Shown here: positions 57,202-64,000 of the stretch, piece after piece
Position numbering within the stretch: position 1 is the stretch's first letter
Layout of the letters: every line of letters begins with the position of its first letter
From: Numenius arquata
Taxonomy: Eukaryota > Chordata > Aves > Charadriiformes > Scolopacidae
NCBI RefSeq assembly: GCF_964106895.1
Contig: NW_027415319.1
Location: forward strand, 124,001-188,000
DNA: 64,000 bases
Reading direction: 5' to 3'
Translations under genes and position numbers: made by a program
Notes under the pieces: generated by a model
The model's database searches: none
Told to the model about the DNA's origin: nothing
The model's input: the letters and a program-made list of their open reading frames with translations, nothing else

Positions 57202-59066
57202 GCTGCCCGGTGCTTTCCGCCCGCTGCGGACGGGTCCGCAGCGATTTCTGGGCTGGCCGCCGTTTTCCCCCGGCCCCCTCCGGTTCCGGAGCGGCTCGGC
57301 CCGCCCATACCGCGCGCCCATTGGTCGCGGTGCCGTAAGCGGCGTCCGTCCTCTAGGAGCCCCCGTCCCATTGGTCGATCGCGCCGTCAATCTCCAGCGC
57401 CTCCCAGTCCGGCCAATCGGAGCGCGGCAGGCGATCCGACCAATCGGAGCGGGGCGGTCGCGTTGTGATTGGCTCGTCCTCCTGTCAATCCGCCCGGGGG
57501 GCGGTTGCCATGGTGAGGAAGCCCCGCCCGGTCGCGCATGCGCAGTAGTAAGGACGGCGCCGCCCTCACTACTGCGCATGCGCCACCGGGCGGGGCGTCC
57601 TCACCATGGCAACCGCCATTGACGTCCCACTCCGGCCAATCGGAGCGCGGCAGGCGATCCGACCAATCGGAGCGCGGCGGTCGCGTTGTGATTGGCTCGT
57701 CCTCCTGTCAATCCGCCCGGGGGCGGTTGCCATGGTGAGGAAGCCCCGCCTGGTCGCGCATGCGCAGTAGTAAGGGCGGCGCCGTGCTCGCTACTGCCGC
57801 CTTGTGGACAAAAATCGGTACTGCAGGTGGGGGGGCGCGCATGCGCAGTGGAAAGAGTGGCGCCGCCCTCGCTGCTGCCGCCGCTTGTGGACAAAAAGCG
57901 GTACTGCAGGTACGGGGGTAGGGGGGTCCGGCCGCATGCGCAGTGGACGGGGGGGGGGGGGCGCTGCGCTCGCCGCTGCCGCCCGTGCCAGCAGAAACCG
58001 GCGCTGCAGCTCGGCGGATGCGGGGGGGGAAGGCGGAGCCCTGGGAGGTTCCATTTTCCCCAAATTGGGGAAAATTATTCAATTTGGGGTTTTTTTCGGT
58101 GCTTTTCCGCAACGGAAAAGACTTCAGGGTTTTGTTAGGGTTTTTCTTGCCCTTCCCCGCCGCCGGGGACGGCGCCCATGCGGGGGCTGACGCTGCAGAA
58201 CCGTAAATTGAACCCCCAAATTGAACCCCGAACATGAATAACATTTTCCCTAATTTGGGGAAAAGGGAACCTTCCCCGGTCCCGCCTCCCCCCGCTCCCC
58301 GAGCCGCACCGCCGGTTTCTGCTGGCACGGGCGGCAGCGGCGGCGAGCGCAGCGCCCCCCTTTCTACTGGGCATGCGCGTCCCCCCCCCCCCCCCCCCCC
58401 CGCCCTGTACCTGCGTACCTGCAGTACCGCTTTTTGTCCACGAGGGGGCAGTAGCGAGCACGGCGCCGCCCTCACTACTGCGCATGCGCCACCGGGCGGG
58501 GCGTCCTCACCATGGCAACCGCCATTGACGTCCCACTCCGGCCAATCGGAGCGCGGCAGGCGATCCGACCAATCGGAGCGCGGCGGTCGCGTTGTGATTG
58601 GCTCGTCCTCCTGTCAATCCGCCCGGGGGGCGGTTGCCATGGTGAGGAAGCCCCGCCCGGTCGCGCATGCGCAGTAGTAAGGACGGCGCCGTCCTCACTA
58701 CTGCGCATGCGCCACCGGGCGGGGCGTCCTCACCATGGCAACCGCCCCCTGGCGGATTGACAGGAGGACGAGCCAATCACAGCGCGACCGCCGCGCTCCG
58801 ATTGGTCGGATCGCCTGCCGCGCTCCGATTGGCCGGGGTGGGAGGCGCTGAAGATTGACGGCGCGACCGACCAATGGGACGGGCTCCCCGAGGACGGAAG
58901 CCGCTTCCGGCGCCGTGACCAATGGGCGCGCCGCATGGGCGGGCCGAGCCGCTCCGGAAGCGGAGGGGGCCGGGGGAAAATGGCGGCGCGCGCAGAAGCG
59001 GCTGCGGCGCGGCGCGGCGCGGACCGCACCGCACCGGACCGGCGCGGGCGGAAAGCACCGGGCAGC
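57202..59066. promoter_or_regulatory. Palindromic CpG-island promoter at junction 6/7, one module
   Basis: Mirrored arms around one module (57538-58666). The plus-strand YY1-type motif is at 58977-58987. The GC repeat after it matches junction 4/5 rather than 2/3. Confidence 0.72.
57538..58666. repeat. Foldback module M, unit 7 copy (1129 bp)
   Basis: Single copy with a C21 tract (58381-58401), collinear with the unit 1 and unit 3 modules. Confidence 0.85.
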
Positions 59067-60137
59067 CGGACAGCGTCGCGGTGCCGCTGGACAGCGTCGC
59101 GGTGCCGCTGGACAGCGTCGCGAGGCAGCTGGACAGCGTCGAGGCCAGCGGGGGGGCGCGGGGAAGGCGGCCGGGGTCCCGAGGCGGCTCCGAGGGGAGA
59201 CGGCGTTGCGGGGGGGCGGGCTGAGGCGTCTGGGGAGGTGCTCGCGGCTCCTGGGGCTGGCAAACGGGCTCGCGTGGCTGGTGTTGGGGCTTCAGCCGGA
59301 GAGGGAGTCGTGTGGCTTTGGGCTGAGGGGCGGGGGTGGAGTCCGGCGTTTTGGGGACTTGAGCAGAGGCTCAGCGGCTGGGTTTTGGGGCTCGGAAGGG
59401 GGCAGTAAGTGATGCGGTTTGGGGGCGGAGAGCAGAAGCCGTTTTGGCTGGTTCTGCACGGGGGGTGGGCAGGAGGGCGTTGGGGGCTGCGGGGGAAAGC
59501 AGGGGCTGGGCGGGCTGCGGGGTGCTCAAACAGCAGGTGAGGTTTTCAAATCTGCAACTTGTAACTGTTGCAGCTTTGTTCTGGCTTCCTCCATTTTTGC
59601 AAAAGCTTCTGTTGCTAGACAGAGCATTCCTCTGTGTATCAGCTACTTGAGCTAGTTTATTTCAATGCGTCTGATCAGGTTTGTCTGTTCAGCAAAGTGG
59701 CATTTAAAGGTGACGTTTCACCGGATGCCAGCGGCTGTGCCTTATTTCCAGTATAAAGATGTATTCCCCAAATATCAGAGTGGGATATAACAACTGCAGC
59801 TGGTCAAAAGTAACACTGAAATGCAAAATTTAGAATTTCTTTTTTCCCATTGGCTCCTCCTCAGTATGAACACAAAGTTAATTTCTATTCTTAATTCCTA
59901 TTTATGCTACATATATGAAGGATGAACGCGAGGAAAGGAGACCATAAAATACTGGCCTATTGCTATTTGTATGCTGCGCTTTGAACAGAAGAGACAAAAC
60001 TGTCCTTTTTGTGAAATAATACTGGCTGTATCAGTGCCGTCCTCGTGTTTTTCTTCAAAAATGTGAGATTTGTTGCCCCGAATGGTGAGAGTAGTTTTTG
60101 TTAATGGAAGTCGCAAGAGGTTCTGCCACCTTAAAAA

Positions 60138-60794
60138 CCATAGAATCATAGAATGGTTAGAGTTGGAAGGGACCTTCAAGATCATCGTGTTGCAGCCCCC
60201 CTGCCTTGGGCAGGGACGCCTCCACTAGAGCGGGTTGCTCAAAGCCCCGTCCAGCCTGGCCTTAAACACTTCCAGGGATGGGGCATCCACAGCTTCCCCG
60301 GGCAACCTGTTCCAGTGCCTCACCACCCTCACGGTAAAGAATTTCCTCCTAACATCTAGTCTGAATCTCCCCTCTTCCGATTTAAAACCGTTACCCCTTG
60401 TCCTGTCGCTACCTTTCCCGACAGAGAGTCCCTCTCCGGCTCTCCCGTAGGCTCCCTTCAGATATTGGAAGGCTGCTCTGAGGTCTCCCCGGAGCCTTCT
60501 CTTCTCCAGGCTGAACAACCCCAGCTCTCTCAGTCTCTCTTCACAGGGGAGGTGCTCCGTCCCTCCGATGGTTTTCGTGGCCCTCCGCTGGGCCCCTTCC
60601 AACAGGTCCACGTCCTTCCCGTGTCGAGGACTCCAAAGCTGGACACCGTACGCCAGGTGGGGTCTCGCGCGCGCAGAGTAGAGGGGGGTAGAATCGCCTC
60701 CCGTGACCCGCTGGCCACGCTTCTCTTGATGCAGCCCAGGGTGGGGTTGGCTTTCTGGGCTGCCAGCGCGCGTTGCCGGCTCGTACTGACATGT
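60138..60794 (-). mobile_element. CR1 LINE fragment, minus strand, unit 7
   Basis: Same insertion as in unit 1 at offset 57462. This is the only CR1 of the last, partial unit inside the window. Confidence 0.95.
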
Positions 60795-60914
60795 AATAAT
60801 GCTACTGACGTACCGTTAGCAGCCTCGTGTTAAAAGAAGCGAGAAGCTGTAATATCCTTAATTTAGACAGTTTTTACGTGAAATGGTGCATCCTCACTGT
60901 TTCGTCACTTTCAG

Positions 60915-61034
60915 GAGCGAGCAATTGACCGAGAGCAGGAGAGAGACCTTTTCCAGCAAGAGATAGGGAAGCCGGAACAACAGCTTAAGGTTCCACAAAG
61001 GATTCGGCCTGTCAGCGAGCATCAAACCGGAGAG
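60915..61034 (+). pseudogene. AKAP9: AKAP9-like exon A, unit 7
   Basis: Acceptor at 60913-60914 and donor at 61035 are intact. The reading frame is open. Confidence 0.72.
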
Positions 61035-62917
61035 GTAACGCGCGCTATTGCTTGTACTCAAGGGATCTAAATGGTACGCTGACAGCCGTTCGGATACCCT
61101 AGGGAAGCTGTTTTATGGTGTCCCTAACCTGCATCCGTTCGCAAGGCAGGAAAGGAAATCCCCCGAGATGAAAGGCTACGGTGTCGGGGGAACGTGGGGA
61201 AAGTGTGTTCTGGGTGTTTTTTGAGTCGGTCGGTTGGATGTTTTTAGTAGCAGACACACAGAAGCCTCGTAACTTTCAAAAAGACTCCCTCGCGTAACTT
61301 AATTTAGAAAATGGGGTTTTCAAAAGCCCGTGGAAACATTCAGGACTCCTGTAGCGATTCCCCCTGCTCTTGCGTCCTTTTGTGACATCCTGTTGGTAGC
61401 ACGGGTACGGGCACCGCAGGAACGCAGTGACCAAGGGGTCACAGCCGAGACGTAGCGGCGCTCTCTGCGTGCGCCTCCCCGGGAGACGTCTGTCTCCCCT
61501 GAAACAATCTGGTGACCGCAGAAGGGCAGCTCGAGGAAGTCACAGCAACCTCTTAGGCCCAGCAAAAGCCAGAAAAGCGACAGCGGTGCAAACGCTGTGT
61601 GTTGTGAAGCTTTTTGCCTGTCTTGTTTGGTGACCTTTGGGTCAATTGAACTGCATTTTATTTTTTGGTGGGTTTTCTCCTGTCTTGCTTTTAGAGCAAG
61701 GCTGATATTTTTGCGTGATTCTCTCGCCCGATTTTCAGTCTTCAGCTTCTTCTCAGGTGGCACTGCGATTTTCAAAGAAAAGCTCTTCCTTTCGGTTCAG
61801 TTCAGTTGCTGTCGTTCGGTTCTTAAATGGTAGCAACGTTTAGTATTCTATATTAGATAGTTTATGACCACAGACAGTAATGGGACATACATGGATAGAC
61901 GTGAAATGTAAGTTGTCAAAATATTTATTGCCCTACAATTCTCGGAGGTAGGGGTGTGTTTCCTGGGGTTTCAAAATCTATTTCACTAAAAAGGTTTGTA
62001 ACAAATCCTGCAAAGTGTTCAGCCCGTACCGGGCGACCTGGCTGTCGTCAGCCTGTGCGTACAAGGAGTGGTGGGCCATTAGCCGAATGTGTGTTAACCG
62101 ACACGCGTGGAGCAATTCCGCATCCGTCTGCTTCTGTGGCAAAGCGGGTGCCCGCTCCTGTCCTACGGACACGTTCCACAGAGGGGGGAGGCACAATTAG
62201 TTTTCCTGAATCCGGGATGTTCGTTTTGAGTTCGTTTTGTGATGCGTCTCCTCATAATTTGAGGCATGGGTAGCGTGTGAATTCCTAGTTAAAATTCTCA
62301 CAGTTAAAAAGGCAAAACTTCTCCCGAGAAAAAAAATTTCAAATTTGATTGCATAATGAAACGAGGCCTGTTTTTCTGCACAGAAACGATTTGTGGGAAT
62401 CGTCCTGAATTACAAGCGTGTATACCCAGATGTGTACACTCCAAGTTGGCAGATAGGCTGCAGCAGCAATGTAAAGCATGCTTTAAGGTGAAAGATGGCT
62501 GTAACTGTGATGAAAACTTTAAGGTTCGTACTAGATGCTTTTAAAGTAGGATTTTTCACAGGCAGGCGCAGCGGCAATTTTAGAGCCGAGTGGTGCCGAA
62601 TATTACCCATTTACAGACAGAATTCTCGGTACTGTCTTAGATTTACATCGAATTTCTATCAAATGAGCCACCTAGCCTTCCTATATAGTATATTTTGGTG
62701 CCCCGATATTACTTGGCGTATTTCATAAGTATACCTTTTATGGCCGTTTCTCGTGCTTTTCCGAGAGAGCTGCTTTACTTTTTCATAGTTGCACGGTTTT
62801 TGAATGCCTCTTCTGCCTTTCAGATCTTCTCTTTCTCCTACGCCTTAAATACTCGTACAAGAACGTGCAGAAAATGTTATGTGCAGCTGTAACGTGCTTT
62901 GGGGTTTTTTTTGGTAG

Positions 62918-63037
62918 GATGAAATGGAAATACTGGGACTGGCGATCCAGAAGTCTGAAGAAGCCACCGTAAAGGACCGTCCCAGTGACTACCGTCGAGT
63001 TAGGATTATTAAAAGCACCAAAGCGACACGCTCGTAG
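62918..63037 (+). pseudogene. AKAP9: AKAP9-like exon B, unit 7
   Basis: Acceptor at 62916-62917. The open segment and stop are unchanged. Confidence 0.58.
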
Positions 63038-64000
63038 AGATGGGGACTACCTCTGGACACGTGTTAATCCCGGTCAGGTGTCCTCGGGATACAGATGGTC
63101 TGCGCTTCCTGCTCTGACAAGACAGAAGCGATGAGCTTCAGGATGAGCTCCTGAAGACAAGAAAGAGGCCAGGTGCCGGGGTTCTTGTCTCTTTGTTTGT
63201 TTGTTTGTTTGTTTGTTTTGGGCGGGGGGTGGCGGGCGGGCGGGCGGGCGTGTGGCTTCCAAAACAGGGTGCGCGGTTGACTGCAGGTGGCAGCCTGCAG
63301 AGCTCTTTTGCTGCCTGACCTCGCCTTTTCTTTGTCACTCCTCTTTCATGGCATCTGCGCTGAAAGCCGGGGCGGTCAACGAAGAGACGTGGACAAAACG
63401 GGACGAACCGGCGCCGCTTCTGCCTGTTTTCCAGGCTTTGCCACGAACCAAGGAGCATCATCAGCCTCGTCACTGGTGGCGGCGAGTCCTGAGGTGGCTT
63501 AGGTGAGTCGAGCCTTCCAGGAACGTCCGTTGTCCGTAGCCTACGGCGTGTCATTTGGACGTCAGTCGGAAGGAGGTTTCCCTTTCTGAAAGGGCACCGG
63601 TTTCTCGTGCCAAGCGGTTGCCTCTCCTGAAGTTCCCACGAGAGGGGATCCTCGGAGACGATGCGCTGGGCAGCAGAAGTCATCAGCGAGGAGACGTCGC
63701 GCGCTCTATTAAATAGGGACAAAAAGAAAGACGATGTCCTTCCAAAGGCCCGAGCGCGGCACCTCTTCCGACGGCCGATGGCATGGCCGGCCTTTGGGCT
63801 CTGGGTCCCCCGTAACAGCGGGGACACGGCCAAACCCTGTTCCTCTGCGTGTTCGGCACAGCCAAAAGCCTTGGCCGGTCCGCCGGTCGTTTTCGGTAGC
63901 CTGGTGGATCGCGGCACCGGGGATTGGATTTCCCCCCGCCAAAAGTACAGCCGTTTGGGGAATCTCTTACCTTCCTGGTTTTTTCTATCGTAAAGGAGAC

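Larger units (their letters stand above)
48826..57457 (+). repeat. Macrosatellite unit 6 (no foldback module)
   Basis: An 8632-bp basic unit, the same length as unit 4 and with the same CTCCTGG variant in its palindrome (48980-48994). Private changes include CGG to CAG (R to Q) near 56369 in the plus-strand CR1, and GTCAGTCAG near 55757. Units 3+4 and 5+6 together suggest a dimeric higher-order repeat. Confidence 0.97.
57458..64000 (+). repeat. Macrosatellite unit 7 (one foldback module; right edge cut by window)
   Basis: This unit is complete through the palindrome, minus-strand CR1 and both AKAP9-like exons. It is cut by the window before the plus-strand CR1. It shares T at 62271 and A at 62332 with unit 3. 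It has a private C at 62557 (TTTTTCACAGG, others TTTTTAACAGG). The array clearly continues beyond both window edges. Confidence 0.96.

Noticed and set aside
1..64000. rDNA, histone, snRNA or tRNA gene cluster as the cause of the tandem array
   Set aside because: No rRNA, histone or small-RNA sequence was recognised in any unit.

Overview
The window is part of a large head-to-tail macrosatellite array from a bird nuclear genome. The avian call rests on CR1 LINEs that end in the diagnostic (ATTCTATG)n 3' tail and appear in every unit, on CpG-rich non-operonic DNA, and on fragments of a vertebrate gene. There are no bacterial-type genes, rRNA, tRNA or CRISPR. Almost all long open frames are chance frames in GC-rich DNA. 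The species and chromosome cannot be told from the sequence.

Layout: six complete or nearly complete units and one partial unit, all in the same orientation: 1-9752 (start cut by the window), 9753-20636, 20637-30393, 30394-39025, 39026-48825, 48826-57457 and 57458-64000 (end cut). Lengths are quantised: 8632 bp without an extra module, about 9757 bp with one copy of a ~1.13 kb module, and 10884 bp with two. One unit is 42 bp longer because it has two extra 21-bp minisatellite repeats. From the third unit on, junctions with one module alternate with junctions with none, giving a ~18.4 kb dimeric higher-order repeat.

Each unit runs in this order: (1) a palindromic CpG-island junction with mirrored CCAAT boxes, NRF1-type GCGCATGCGC sites, X-box-like GTTGCCATGG, GC boxes and, only on the right arm, a YY1-type AAAATGGCGGC; (2) in most units, one or two copies of a foldback module inserted at the palindrome centre, carrying CTCF-like motifs; (3) a 21-bp minisatellite and a probable non-coding leader with good splice donors; (4) a minus-strand CR1 fragment; (5) two exon-like pieces, 120 bp and 120 bp, that I recognise as derived from the coiled-coil region of AKAP9, with intact splice sites and compatible phase; (6) about 2.6 kb of unrecognised sequence with microsatellites and splice-like sites; (7) a plus-strand CR1 fragment; (8) a GC-rich tail leading into the next palindrome.

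Interpretation (inference): an AKAP9 segment that already carried both CR1 insertions was captured beside a CpG-island promoter and amplified. The palindromic junction could fire in both directions, and its right arm points toward the AKAP9 exons. I found no AUG-initiated frame that enters the AKAP9 exons in frame, so a non-coding or pseudogene transcript is more likely than a protein. Mirrored promoters plus CTCF-like sites in a long-unit tandem array recall mammalian macrosatellites such as DXZ4 and D4Z4. I know of no description of this array, but I could not search.
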